Source: DASYKT01 sp035995185
Lineage (GTDB): Bacteria; Acidobacteriota; Blastocatellia; Pyrinomonadales; Pyrinomonadaceae
Assembly: GCA_035995185.1 (NCBI GenBank)
Contig: DASYKT010000042.1
Coordinates: 122,973 to 186,972, forward strand
DNA: 64,000 bases
Reading direction: 5' to 3'
The position numbers and the translations under genes are program-made. Positions 24,997-34,509 of this stretch are shown here, piece by piece. The notes below the pieces were generated by a model. The model worked only from the letters and a program-made list of their open reading frames with translations. It had not been told where the DNA came from and ran no database searches. Position 1 is the stretch's first letter; each line of letters starts with the position of its first letter.

Positions 24997-25123
24997 AGCG
25001 GCTGGCGAGCTAAAACTCCGCAGTGTCTTAGCGATCTGGTAACATTTCCGTCTCTTTTCTCATTAAGTTCAGAAGGGATCTAATTATTTGTGTAAAACCT
25101 CAAAGAAACGAGAAATCGTTTTG

Positions 25124-25987
25124 ATGGCCGATCGCTTAAAGCACAAAAAGAGCGGGTTTTGGTTTTTAGCCAAAGCGGCGTTCATTTTGCTTATGGCTTT
25201 GAGTTTTGCCTCTCAGCTTCCCGCGCAGACACAGAAAACACCTGAAACCAATAGGTCCGGCAACAGCGCTTTGCAGGACGCGTTAAAAAAAATGTTGGAA
25301 CAACTGGCGAATCGGGCCAATAGGCCAAGGCAGCCTGACAACAGGCAGAACAATCCGGCCAACAACAGGCCTAACGGTTCGCCATACACGCCCCCCGACC
25401 AAACGAATAAAAATACGAATACGAGACCGGCGAATACGGTAAACGGTAATAAAAACACCTCGGGACCAAACAACGCGGCGGGCAATAATTCTGCCGTCAA
25501 CTCCGGAGTTGGCCCGGCGGCAAACAACGCCGCAAATAATGCTTTGCCTGATACCAACTCGAATATGCAAACTCCCGCCGACAATGCCAATAATGGCAGC
25601 AACGGCAATAGCAATACGAATATCGCCGCGCCGGCAAACAACATAAACACGAACGCCAACACAAACATCGGGTCAGGCACGATCATAGGCAGCGACACGC
25701 CCCCGCCGGGGCAGTGGCCGTACATGCTCATTCTGATCATCGCGGCAGTGGTAACGGCAGGTATTTTTACATTCGCGGGGATCCGTTATGCGCTGTCCCG
25801 CGGCGGAGGGCCCGCGTCGCCGGAAGCAGCAGCGGCAATTCCCGCTCCGGAGATAAATATCGGGCTGCGGCCGGATGCGGATCCAAAATTGGAGATCGCA
25901 GGGGGTGGTGACGTTCCCACTCTCGATACCGGCATCGGCTTAAAGTTCAAATTCGATCCGGGCAAGTCGTATATTTCGGAAAGCTAA
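25124..25987 (+). CDS. Exported Asn/Pro-rich protein with C-terminal membrane helix
   Basis: A 287-residue protein with unusual composition. A signal peptide (to about residue 35, ending LPAQ) is followed by a short helix, then about 110 residues dominated by Asn, Pro, Thr and Ala, with almost no hydrophobic core. A membrane helix (PYMLILIIAAVVTAGIFTFAG) and a Gly/Pro/Ala-rich cytoplasmic-side tail follow. The low-complexity part is probably a disordered periplasmic linker. I chose ATG 25124; an upstream GTG at 25088 is possible. It may be cotranscribed with the next gene, 32 bases away. No known family was recognised. Confidence 0.55.
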   Translation: MADRLKHKKSGFWFLAKAAFILLMALSFASQLPAQTQKTPETNRSGNSALQDALKKMLEQLANRANRPRQPDNRQNNPANNRPNGSPYTPPDQTNKNTNTRPANTVNGNKNTSGPNNAAGNNSAVNSGVGPAANNAANNALPDTNSNMQTPADNANNGSNGNSNTNIAAPANNINTNANTNIGSGTIIGSDTPPPGQWPYMLILIIAAVVTAGIFTFAGIRYALSRGGGPASPEAAAAIPAPEINIGLRPDADPKLEIAGGGDVPTLDTGIGLKFKFDPGKSYISES

Positions 25988-26019
25988 ACCGGAATTATTT
26001 CGGGGCAGGAGTGTGAGTT

Positions 26020-26616
26020 ATGGAAAATGAACCTATTACAATGGCCAAGGCTTTTGATCTGGAAAAAGAGGCGTCCGGTAAGGCGGACGCGCTCAAAAAA
26101 AGCGGGGCCTTTCTGGATGTCAGGGAAAAGATGAGCGAAAAGTTCGCCGGTCTGAAATTGCCCGCCGGATTCTATGACGGATTATTCGAGCTTTTGATCA
26201 AAAATTTGAACGACCTGCTGGCGATAGATATTCCCAAAGACGTACTGGCGGGAACATGGAAAAGACAAAAATCGCTGCGGGAATATTGCGATCCGGAAAA
26301 ATATCCGCCCGGCACCAAATCGCTCGTTTCATTGACCGAACACACGCTGAAAACATCGCATGAACCGTCAATGGAAGTAACCGTTTTCGGTCAGGCTTTA
26401 GGCACGCTGGCAGTCAAGCTTGAAGCATCTTTTCTGATAAAACCCGGAATGCTGGAAATAGAAGGCGGCAAGATCAGAAAGATAAAAACCGGCGATATCG
26501 AAGGCACCGGGCACTGCAGTTTTATGGGAGTGCCGGTGATGGAAACTAAAACCGTGATCATCCACCTTCCCGGTGTTTATGATCTTAAGGAAGGGGTCGA
26601 GATAACAAAGGCCTAG
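26020..26616 (+). CDS. Hypothetical cytoplasmic protein
   Basis: A 198-residue soluble protein that I do not recognise. The N-terminal half is helical and charged; the C-terminal half is beta-rich, with internal symmetry around VTVFGQALGTLAVKLEASFLI and VPVMETKTVIIHLPGVYDL. There is no signal peptide or membrane helix. An AGGAGTGTGAGTT-like RBS precedes the ATG. It follows the Asn/Pro-rich membrane protein at close range and may be its cytoplasmic partner, but that is inference. Confidence 0.55.
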   Translation: MENEPITMAKAFDLEKEASGKADALKKSGAFLDVREKMSEKFAGLKLPAGFYDGLFELLIKNLNDLLAIDIPKDVLAGTWKRQKSLREYCDPEKYPPGTKSLVSLTEHTLKTSHEPSMEVTVFGQALGTLAVKLEASFLIKPGMLEIEGGKIRKIKTGDIEGTGHCSFMGVPVMETKTVIIHLPGVYDLKEGVEITKA

Positions 26617-26703
26617 AACTTGATTTTTTTGCGCGCGAAGACTAAAGACGCAAGATAACGCCCGCCGGCCACGCTAACGATAGAGATAAAAATAAAGATC
26701 AGG

Positions 26704-27531
26704 TCACTTCTTTGGCAAGGGCTGCGCCAGCATCTTTTCGGCTTCCGCGATCAGAATAGACGCGGGAAACCTGAGTCTGAGTTTTTCGAGGGATCTTTGC
26801 GCATTTTTTAATTTGTTCCTCTTATAATGCGCCACTGTCTGCCCGAATAGAACGCCTTCCAACTGCGTGCTCTGAGGAAACTCTTTCTCGAATTTTTCTA
26901 AAATTTCGACGGCGTCATCGTTGGCCTCAACCCTGAGATCGTTAAGGCCGATCTTCAACATCAGTTCTTCACGTTTAAGCGGGTCTTTCTCGGCCTTTAA
27001 TACGCGGAGGTGAAAGAAATTGCTTTGAAAATACAACTTTTCCCGCTGATAAAATTCGCCAAAAGTTTTTAGCGCATTGAGATCGTCTTTTTCGAGCAAT
27101 TGGCCCGATTCAATTAATTTGGTGAAATCCTGCGGCACCGCGTTGATCTTATTAATGATAAGGGAGTCTGAGGTGGAATTAAAACCCCTTTCAGCAAACA
27201 GTAAGAGTCCCCAGGAGTCGGTGATCAGGATATTGGGGATGGCGCGGATCCCATATTTGTAAGCCAGGCTTTTATTGTCGTCGAAATCTATCTTGACGCA
27301 GACAAAGCGATCGCTTAGCTCAATGATATCATTTCTGACCCAGAACACTTGTTCCATTGCCTGGCATGGTTTGCACCACGGGGCGGTAAAATCCATAAGC
27401 ATCGGTTTTCCAGAGGCTCTGGCCACCGCACTCGCTTCTTTATAACTTTTAAACCACTTTATTTGCTGGGCATTTGCGGAAAGTCCAACGAAAAGGAAAC
27501 ACGGCAGGAGAAGAAACCTGAGCAATTTCAT
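26704..27531 (-). CDS. Exported thioredoxin-fold protein
   Basis: A 275-residue periplasmic protein. A signal peptide (1-22) is followed by a thioredoxin domain with the redox motif W52-C53-K-P-C56 and a cis-proline in IRAIPN. The pattern resembles thioredoxin-like or DsbD-C-terminal domains. From about residue 150 to the end comes a helical extension with TPR-like repeats (VAHYKRNKLKNAQRSLEKL). It may reduce or isomerise disulfides of exported proteins. The Cys-rich exported peptides elsewhere in the window are conceivable clients, but nothing links them directly. It is separated by 30 bases from the rlu gene upstream and is probably cotranscribed with it. Confidence 0.8.
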   Translation of the reverse strand: MKLLRFLLLPCFLFVGLSANAQQIKWFKSYKEASAVARASGKPMLMDFTAPWCKPCQAMEQVFWVRNDIIELSDRFVCVKIDFDDNKSLAYKYGIRAIPNILITDSWGLLLFAERGFNSTSDSLIINKINAVPQDFTKLIESGQLLEKDDLNALKTFGEFYQREKLYFQSNFFHLRVLKAEKDPLKREELMLKIGLNDLRVEANDDAVEILEKFEKEFPQSTQLEGVLFGQTVAHYKRNKLKNAQRSLEKLRLRFPASILIAEAEKMLAQPLPKK

Positions 27532-27561
27532 GCCGCCATTATAGAAGAAGCGTGGAAATAA

Positions 27562-28440
27562 TCAAGGATTTATTTCCCGCGGCAGATCGGCTTCAAACTC
27601 CAGCCGCTGATTTCCGTTCGGGTGCCAGAAACTTATTTTTTGCGCGTGCAGGCAGAGACGTGAGAATTCGCGCCCGTTGTACCGGTGATCTCCCAGGATC
27701 GGATGCCCGATATGGGCGCAGTGGATGCGCAATTGATTGGTACGTCCGGTGACGGGTTCTAATTCGAGCAGCGTCGAATCTTCACTTCGTTTAACGACGC
27801 GGAAGCGGGTTTCGGCCGGCTTACCGTCAGCCTTTATATTCCATAATTTTTCTTCGGCAAAACGGCCGATGGGAGCAACGATTGTGCCTTCGTTTTCTTT
27901 TACGATCCCGCCCACCACGGCCGCGTAGCGTTTCTCGATCAGCTTGCGATGAAAATGGTCGGCCAGTATCCGGTGAGCGCGCGAAGTTTTGGCGATCACG
28001 ATCAGCCCGGAAGTATCTTTATCCAGCCGGTGGACCAGACCCGGGCGAATAAAAGAGGTTTTATCGCTATTTACGCTATTTAAATGATAGGTGATGGCGT
28101 TTAAGAGAGTGCCGTTCTTTTCCCAGTGCGTCGGGTGGACGAGCATTCCCGAAGCTTTATTGACCACCAAAAGCTCTTCGTCCTCGAAAATTATTTCAAA
28201 AGGGATATTCTGCGGCTTCATCGAATGCTCGCGGGCGGTGTCGAGCACGATCTCGACAAAATCATTCGCCTTGAGCCGGTAGCCGCGATTTTCCAGCCGC
28301 CCGTTCACCTCGCATTTTTCGGTCTTGATCGTCTCGCGCAGATACATCTTGCTAAGCGAGCGAAACCGGTCGAGCAAAAAATCCTCGAGCCGTTTTTTAT
28401 GGTCTTCCCGGGCGACCTGAAATTCGAATCTTTCCAGCAC
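27562..28440 (-). CDS. RluA-family 23S rRNA/tRNA pseudouridine synthase
   Basis: A 292-residue enzyme. An N-terminal S4 RNA-binding domain (about 14-75) is followed by the catalytic RluA domain with HRLDKDTSG; the catalytic aspartate is Asp140. GRTNQLRIHCAHIGHPILGD is also diagnostic. RluD-type proteins with an S4 domain modify helix 69 of 23S rRNA; RluC modifies other sites. I cannot decide between them, so no symbol is given. The start is GTG with no strong RBS. Confidence 0.9.
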   Translation of the reverse strand: MLERFEFQVAREDHKKRLEDFLLDRFRSLSKMYLRETIKTEKCEVNGRLENRGYRLKANDFVEIVLDTAREHSMKPQNIPFEIIFEDEELLVVNKASGMLVHPTHWEKNGTLLNAITYHLNSVNSDKTSFIRPGLVHRLDKDTSGLIVIAKTSRAHRILADHFHRKLIEKRYAAVVGGIVKENEGTIVAPIGRFAEEKLWNIKADGKPAETRFRVVKRSEDSTLLELEPVTGRTNQLRIHCAHIGHPILGDHRYNGREFSRLCLHAQKISFWHPNGNQRLEFEADLPREINP

Positions 28441-28499
28441 AAGAGGATTTTAGCTTAGGCTGAGAAAATAAGGTAAAAAGCAGATGGCAATTTTGTAGC

Positions 28500-28705
28500 A
28501 AACTGGTGCACCGCGTAGCGGTGATATGAATGTAGCCGTGGATTTCAATCCACGGACGATGAGAGTCAACATTTCGCGTCGCGTCAGCGACGTCTGATCG
28601 GATAGATGATTTTCACCCGTCGCTGACGCGACATGCGTATTACTATTAAGGTTCCGTGGGTTGAAACCTACGGCTACTATCTACGGTCGCTACGCGACCA
28701 AAATG
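28500..28705. repeat. Composite nested palindrome element upstream of glnE
   Basis: This gene-free gap is largely one nested inverted repeat. An outer GTAGCGG-type arm near 28513 pairs with 28686-28698. A middle arm (28532-28555, GTAGCCGTGGATTTCAATCC) pairs with 28652-28676. An inner arm with CGTCGCGTCAGCGACG (28577-28592) pairs with 28618-28632. The middle arm is also a hairpin on its own. It looks like a small non-autonomous mobile or REP-type element. No protein is encoded. Confidence 0.8.
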
Positions 28706-28743
28706 CTATTTATTCATAGGTATTGGTACAATGCGTTCTAAAG

Positions 28744-31509
28744 ATGCAGGACATTACTTCATTTATTAAGGATCTGCCCGACGCCGAAGGAGTGCGGAGG
28801 TTCTTTGAGCGTTTGGAACAGTCTGCCCCGCGCGAGGCGCAGAGGCTGGTCAAAAATGAAGCCTTGCTGTCCGACGTTCTGACGCTGGCGGCGTACAGCC
28901 CGCTGCTGGCGGCGACCTTGTCGCAAAACCCGCAATACTTTTCCTGGCTCGATAGAAAGCGGCGGGAAAATAAAGTTCGCGGGAAAGAAGAATTGCTGGA
29001 ATCGCTGGCGCGGTTCACGCTGACCCATTCGGGACTGGAAACCAACATCCTGCTGAGCCGTTTTCAGCGGCGTGAATTACTGCGGGTCTACCTGCGCGAT
29101 ATCCGCGGGTTGGCCACCATCTCAGAGTTGACGGAAGAGCTTTCAAATCTGGCCGACGCGATCCTGGAACACGCGCTGCGGCTGGCCCGGCAGGAACTGG
29201 ATAACCGCTACGGCGCGCCGCAGTTCAAAGACGACAAAAGTAGGGACACGCCGGCAAAATTCTCCGTCGTTTCGCTGGGAAAACTCGGTTCAAGGGAGCT
29301 TAACTACGCTTCCGACATCGACCTGCTTTTTCTTTACTCCTATGACGGCACGACCTCGGGCACGGGCAGCCGCGGCGCGGTGACGAACAAGGAATATTTT
29401 ATCAAGCTATCGGAGGTGGTAACGCGATTGGTCGGGCAGCAGGCGGGCGAAGGCGCGGCTTACCGTGTCGATCTGCGTTTGCGGCCGCACGGGCGCATCG
29501 GGCCGCTAGCGCTTTCGCTAAAAGAGACCGTGGAATATTACCGTTCGTCGGCGCGCGATTGGGAGCGGCAGGTTTTGCTGCGCGCGCGCGGTTCGGCGGG
29601 CGACGCGGATCTTTTCAGATCTTTTTACAGCTCGCTGGAAGACGTGATCTATCAAAAGCAGGTCTCGCTGGAAACCGCGCTTAAAAACGTCAGGCTTTCT
29701 AAACAAGCGATCGATCAGGAACAGCATCACGAATCCGGCTTTAACGTAAAGCTCGGGCAAGGCGGTATTCGCGAGATCGAATTTATTGCGCAGGCGCCGC
29801 AGCTGGCCCTGGGAAACGCCGACCCCTGGCTGCGCGCGCCGCACACTCTGATCAGCCTTAGCCGCCTGGTCGATCGCGACCTGCTAAATGAACGCGAGCA
29901 CACCCAGCTATCGGAGGCCTATGCTTTTCTGCGCACGCTGGAACACCGGCTGCAGATGGAAAACGGATTGCAAACCCACGCCGTGCCCGACGATGAAGCG
30001 AAACGAGATCTGGTCGCCCTCCGCATGGGCAATAAGAATGAAAATGCGCGCGCTTTTTTTGAGGCAAAACTAAAAAGCCACACCGGGGAAGTCAGCGGCA
30101 TCTTTCAAAAACTTTTCGGCGAGCTTTTTGGTGAGCTGGCCGAAGCGGACAGCACTCAAACCGCGCAGCCTTTAACGGCGAGCAGTACACCGGCAGGCTT
30201 TGAGGACGAGCGAACAGGTAGGAATTTTTCGCACCTGAAAGATTCATGGGGAAAATATTTGCCTAATCAGGACCTGCCGCCGGAAAAAGTAGAAACGCTC
30301 CTTAAGATATGCGGCCTTTCCGATTATTTTAGCGAGATGCTGGCGGCCGATCCTTCATTGATAGATTGTGTGCCGGCTTATGACGACCGTACAAAACTCG
30401 ATCCGGAAAAGTTTTCTGCGCAGATGCAAAGCGCTATCGAAGAAAAAAGCTCGTTTCGCGATGAGATCGACGTTTTGCGGACCGAGTGGTCAAAGATCTA
30501 TCTACAAATAGGCATTCACGATCTGATGGAAGCGATCCCGATGCGCGAAGCAAATATTTTGCAAACCGCATTGGCCGAAGCCAGCCTCGACGCCGGGATA
30601 CTGATAATGAAACGGGAATTGGCGCGGCGTTACGATAATAAAAATGACGATCTGCGGATTGCGGTGCTGGGCCTGGGAAGGCTGGGCGGACGGGGAATGG
30701 ACCACGGCTCGGATCTCGATGTCATACTTATTTATGACGATGAAAATCCCAGTGCAGCACAGCACGAATTTTACCAGGCGGCAGCGGAGATTTTGGTAAC
30801 GGCGATCTCGAGTTTTACCCGCCATGGAAATCTCTACCGCGTCGATCTGCGCCTGCGCCCGGATGGCAAGAACGGCGCGCTCTGCTGCGGCGGAAAAACT
30901 TTTTTGGAATACGTGGAAAATCGCGCGGCCATCTGGGAATGGCTGGCCTATGTAAAACTTCGCGCCGTTGCCGGAGCGCAGGAGTTTGGCCGCCGGCTCG
31001 AGCATGACGCAAAAAACATACTTCACCGGAAAGCTAAAAACACCACTGATGCGGAATTAAAACAAGAGACCAGCCGCGTCAGGCTAAGGCTGGAAGAACA
31101 ACGCGCTCCGCGGCTGCGGCAAAATGAAACGGACATCAAATACAGCGCCGGCGGTTTGCTGGATATTTATTTTTTGATCCGCTACCTGCAGCTAAAACAC
31201 GATGTTCAGGATGAAGACGAATTTCGCTCGACCTTGCCGATGCTGCAGCTGTTGCAGGGAAAGAAAATTTTAAACGATGAGCATTATGAGATCTTGTCGC
31301 AGGGTTATTTGTTTCTGCGTAAATTGGATCACGCGATCCGCCTCGCGGCCGGCCGGGCGACGCGCCTGCCGGGACTGGGGCATCCGCTGTTGGAACTGGT
31401 AACGAAAAGATTGAAACTCGATTCACCGGAGAGCTTGCTTGAGACTCTCACCACGCACCGTCTGGAAATAAGACAATGCTTTGAAGAATTGTTGGAGCGC
31501 AGACTTTAG
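28744..31509 (+). CDS. glnE: Bifunctional glutamine synthetase adenylyltransferase/deadenylase
   Basis: A 921-residue enzyme that adds and removes AMP on glutamine synthetase in response to PII, setting nitrogen assimilation. Two nucleotidyltransferase domains are visible. The first has GSRELNYASDIDLLFLY (about 182-198) and the second GGRGMDHGSDLDVILIY (about 647-663), each with the Gly-Ser and Asp-x-Asp metal site; helical GlnD-like regions follow each. The length is normal, so both activities should be present. The start ATG follows an AT-rich stretch; an in-frame TTG seven codons earlier is less likely. The last four codons and stop are inside a palindromic repeat. Confidence 0.93.
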   Translation: MQDITSFIKDLPDAEGVRRFFERLEQSAPREAQRLVKNEALLSDVLTLAAYSPLLAATLSQNPQYFSWLDRKRRENKVRGKEELLESLARFTLTHSGLETNILLSRFQRRELLRVYLRDIRGLATISELTEELSNLADAILEHALRLARQELDNRYGAPQFKDDKSRDTPAKFSVVSLGKLGSRELNYASDIDLLFLYSYDGTTSGTGSRGAVTNKEYFIKLSEVVTRLVGQQAGEGAAYRVDLRLRPHGRIGPLALSLKETVEYYRSSARDWERQVLLRARGSAGDADLFRSFYSSLEDVIYQKQVSLETALKNVRLSKQAIDQEQHHESGFNVKLGQGGIREIEFIAQAPQLALGNADPWLRAPHTLISLSRLVDRDLLNEREHTQLSEAYAFLRTLEHRLQMENGLQTHAVPDDEAKRDLVALRMGNKNENARAFFEAKLKSHTGEVSGIFQKLFGELFGELAEADSTQTAQPLTASSTPAGFEDERTGRNFSHLKDSWGKYLPNQDLPPEKVETLLKICGLSDYFSEMLAADPSLIDCVPAYDDRTKLDPEKFSAQMQSAIEEKSSFRDEIDVLRTEWSKIYLQIGIHDLMEAIPMREANILQTALAEASLDAGILIMKRELARRYDNKNDDLRIAVLGLGRLGGRGMDHGSDLDVILIYDDENPSAAQHEFYQAAAEILVTAISSFTRHGNLYRVDLRLRPDGKNGALCCGGKTFLEYVENRAAIWEWLAYVKLRAVAGAQEFGRRLEHDAKNILHRKAKNTTDAELKQETSRVRLRLEEQRAPRLRQNETDIKYSAGGLLDIYFLIRYLQLKHDVQDEDEFRSTLPMLQLLQGKKILNDEHYEILSQGYLFLRKLDHAIRLAAGRATRLPGLGHPLLELVTKRLKLDSPESLLETLTTHRLEIRQCFEELLERRL

Positions 31510-31543
31510 TCTGCAAAAAATGCCGAATAAATTCGGCGCTCCC
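31494..31543. repeat. Palindrome pair overlapping the glnE stop codon
   Basis: Two adjacent palindromes, GCAGACTTTAGTCTGC and GCCGAATAAATTCGGC, are flanked by GGAGCGC and GCGCTCC, which pair as an outer stem. The first palindrome supplies the last glnE codons and its TAG stop. The arrangement resembles the palindrome cluster at 63632-63760. Confidence 0.85.
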
Positions 31544-31638
31544 GTAGTTTTCCTGCAAGACCAAAGCAACCGGCGCGTTCTTAAATTAATCATAGGTGCC
31601 GGATCCCTTCGGCATCTGGCGGTTTTCTTAAGGAGAAA

Positions 31639-33882
31639 ATGATGCAATTAAAGAGCTTTTCGGTTTTTCTATGCTTGTTGTTTGTAGGTTTTGTTTCAGT
31701 GATCGGGGCGAGTGCGCAGGGCGTTATCGTGCCGATAGTCTGTGATGTCCGGCCGTGCATGCCGCGCCCGGTGCCTCCGCGTCCACTGCCAAATGCCTTA
31801 CCGGTCAAATCCATCTCGCTCGATACCAAGATAAACGGCCAGGTTGCCACCACCCACGTCGAGCAGGTATTTCGCAACGATACACCTTATACATTGGAAG
31901 GCACGTATTTTTTCCCGATCCCGGATAACGCGGCGATCGTGGAATTTGCCATCTGGGAAAACGGCAAGAAACTGGTGGGCGAGGTGCGCTCGCGCGAAGA
32001 AGCGCGCCGGATCTATGACGAGATCGTGCGAAAACAGCGCGATCCGGGCCTGCTCGAATACGCCGGCAAAGACCTGTTTCAGGCATCGATCTTTCCTATC
32101 CCGCCAAACTCCGATAAAAAACTTGAGCTGACCTATTCGCAGGTATTAAAAGCCGAAAGCGGAACGGTGTCTTACCGCTACCCGTTAGGCACGGGCCGCC
32201 GTGCGTGGGTTGATGCGAGAGAAGAATCGGGCGGCGCCAGGCCCGGCCCAAAGGTGGGCGTGTTTTCCGGCCGCGTTGAGATCGAAAGCAAGCAGGCGCT
32301 GCGAAACATTTATTCGCCGAGCCATTCGATCGATACCAAGCGGCAGGGCGAAACAAAAGCGGTGCTTAGTTTTGAATCTTACGACAAAAACGATCAGAAC
32401 GATTTCCAGCTTTTCTACGGCATCTCGGACAAGGACTTTGGCCTCTCGCTGGTAACCTACCGCGAAGCCGCCAAGGACGGTTATTTTCTTTTAACGCTCT
32501 CGCCGAAAGACGCGATCTCAGACAAGGAATTGGTCAATAAAGACATCGTCTTTGTGCTCGACACGAGCGGTTCGATGGCCGATGCGGGCAAGATGGAAAA
32601 AGCGCGTTCGGCTTTGCTTTTCGGCATCAAGAGCCTGCGCGACGGCGACCGCTTTAACGTGATCAATTTTGCCGGCGAAGAACACCTGATGGAAAACACT
32701 TTGATTGCGGCCGGCCCGACCGGAAAATCGCGCGGCGAAGAATTCGTCAAAAAGCTGCATCCGACCGGCGGCACAAATATTAACGATTCGCTGATCGCGG
32801 CGATGAAACAGTTTGATTCCTCGAGCCGGCCGAAGATGCTGGTGTTTATGACCGACGGCTTGCCGACCGTGGGCGAAACCAACGCCGACAAGATCGTGCA
32901 AAATCTGAGAGACAAAAAAGTAGAAGGCGTGCGCGTCTTTACCTTCGGCGTCGGTTATGACGTCAACACTATCCTGCTCGATAAGATCGCGGCGGAAAAC
33001 GGCGGGGCGGCCGATTATGTCGAACCCAAGGAAGACCTGGAAGTAAGGGTTTCGAATTTCTTTTCAAAAGTCAGCTCGCCGGTGCTGACGGATATCGAGA
33101 TCGATTTTGGCGGGGTCAACACGGATCTTATTTACCCCCGCAAGATGCCCGACCTCTTTAAAGGCACGCAGATCACGCTGATCGGGCGCTATCAAAATTC
33201 GATGAGCAACGTAACGCTGCGGTTAAAAGGTAAACAGGGAAGCGAAACCCGCACCTTTACTTATGAGAACCTGAATTTCCCGGGCCGCGATGAAGACAAC
33301 ACTTTTCTGCCGCGCCTCTGGGCCACGCGCCGCGTAGGCTGGCTGGTCGAACAGATCCGCACTAACGGCGAGCAAAAAGAATTGCGCGACGAGATCATGG
33401 AGCTTGGCACGCGGTACGGAATCGTCACGCCATACACTTCTTACCTGGCGACGGATGGTTCGGAGAAAAAGGCGTTTGCAAACGTCATGGTGGACCAGTC
33501 TTCACCGGGCTTTACGATGAGCAGGCGAAGTGCCGCTAACGCGCCTTCAGCTAAACCCGATGCGAGCGGTGCCGGAGCTGTTAAGGCGAGCAAGGACGCT
33601 CGTGAACAGCAGGCCCTGATAACGATCGACGGCGCGGATGATGAGGTGACCAAGACCGGCACGGTTAAAAAGACTGGTGCCAAGACCTTCTACCAGGAAA
33701 GCGGTGTTTGGGTCGACAGTGAATTTCAGGAACAGCTAAAACTTCCCGAAGTAAAACTGAAGTTTGCTTCCGACGAATATTTCAACTTGCTTAAACAGGA
33801 GAGGGAACTGGCGCAGTATTTCGCGCTCGGTGAACAGGTGGTAGTTGTCTGGAAAGGTAAGATCTATCGAGTGGAGAAATAA
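31639..33882 (+). CDS. Exported VIT and von Willebrand factor A domain protein
   Basis: A 747-residue protein like the inter-alpha-trypsin inhibitor heavy chain. A signal peptide (to about residue 30) precedes a VIT domain (about 45-175, with VEQVFRNDTPYTLEGTYFFP). A vWA domain (about 298-480) with a complete MIDAS start DTSGSM near residue 308 follows. The C-terminal part is beta-rich with a low-complexity Ala/Ser/Lys stretch. Such proteins bind metal-dependent protein ligands at the cell surface or in the periplasm. GGAG precedes the ATG. It is convergent with the small exported protein at 33885. Confidence 0.9.
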   Translation: MMQLKSFSVFLCLLFVGFVSVIGASAQGVIVPIVCDVRPCMPRPVPPRPLPNALPVKSISLDTKINGQVATTHVEQVFRNDTPYTLEGTYFFPIPDNAAIVEFAIWENGKKLVGEVRSREEARRIYDEIVRKQRDPGLLEYAGKDLFQASIFPIPPNSDKKLELTYSQVLKAESGTVSYRYPLGTGRRAWVDAREESGGARPGPKVGVFSGRVEIESKQALRNIYSPSHSIDTKRQGETKAVLSFESYDKNDQNDFQLFYGISDKDFGLSLVTYREAAKDGYFLLTLSPKDAISDKELVNKDIVFVLDTSGSMADAGKMEKARSALLFGIKSLRDGDRFNVINFAGEEHLMENTLIAAGPTGKSRGEEFVKKLHPTGGTNINDSLIAAMKQFDSSSRPKMLVFMTDGLPTVGETNADKIVQNLRDKKVEGVRVFTFGVGYDVNTILLDKIAAENGGAADYVEPKEDLEVRVSNFFSKVSSPVLTDIEIDFGGVNTDLIYPRKMPDLFKGTQITLIGRYQNSMSNVTLRLKGKQGSETRTFTYENLNFPGRDEDNTFLPRLWATRRVGWLVEQIRTNGEQKELRDEIMELGTRYGIVTPYTSYLATDGSEKKAFANVMVDQSSPGFTMSRRSAANAPSAKPDASGAGAVKASKDAREQQALITIDGADDEVTKTGTVKKTGAKTFYQESGVWVDSEFQEQLKLPEVKLKFASDEYFNLLKQERELAQYFALGEQVVVVWKGKIYRVEK

Positions 33883-33884
33883 GC

Positions 33885-34505
33885 TTAAGGCTTTTGCTCT
33901 TCCTTCTTATCACTTTTATCTTCCGGGACACGCACGACCGAGTCGCTGAAAAGCGACTCGGTTGCTGTCGCCCGCGACTTACGGATAAATTTTTGCAGCC
34001 TGGTGAGGTGATACGCGTATTTAAAAGGCATTAGCCGCCTGACGGATTCGATCCGGACATTATGCGCGCGCAAGGTCAGTTCAAGTTTCTTGAAACTCCA
34101 TAATGCTTTACCGCTTTTGTTTTCTGCCGACAGGAAGTTGACCATACTTTCCAGCAGGCCTTCATACGAACCGAATTGTGTCAGGGTAGACACAAAATCC
34201 TCCTGCGCGGAAAAATCTTCCGCCCTTTTCAATCTCGCTTCCAAAAGGGCCAGGTAGATGATCGAACGGTCTTTCACACCCGCTTCGCCTGCCAGTTGGT
34301 CTTTTTCTTCTTTAGAGATGATCTTTAACGGCGGCGGCGCCACGTCGTCCGGCATGGAGTTACGGCCGCTTCCGTCTTGCGCAAGGGCGGGGACAAATGA
34401 CAACAGGATGAGCAGTAAAACAGGTACCGGGCGGATCAAATGAGCAGGAATACAAAAAGAAGAAGTTGTTATTACGCGCCCGCGGAACCTGTTGAAATTT
34501 CCCAT
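33885..34505 (-). CDS. Exported hypothetical protein
   Basis: A 206-residue protein that I do not recognise. A hydrophobic segment (VPVLLLILLSFVPALAQ, ending about residue 43) looks like a signal peptide with a long N-region, so the true start may be later. The rest is helical and charged, with a Lys/Glu tail. It starts four bases after the stop of the TPR gene at 34510, so they form an operon and probably work together, perhaps as partner and scaffold. Confidence 0.6.
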   Translation of the reverse strand: MGNFNRFRGRVITTSSFCIPAHLIRPVPVLLLILLSFVPALAQDGSGRNSMPDDVAPPPLKIISKEEKDQLAGEAGVKDRSIIYLALLEARLKRAEDFSAQEDFVSTLTQFGSYEGLLESMVNFLSAENKSGKALWSFKKLELTLRAHNVRIESVRRLMPFKYAYHLTRLQKFIRKSRATATESLFSDSVVRVPEDKSDKKEEQKP

Positions 34506-34509
34506 ACTG

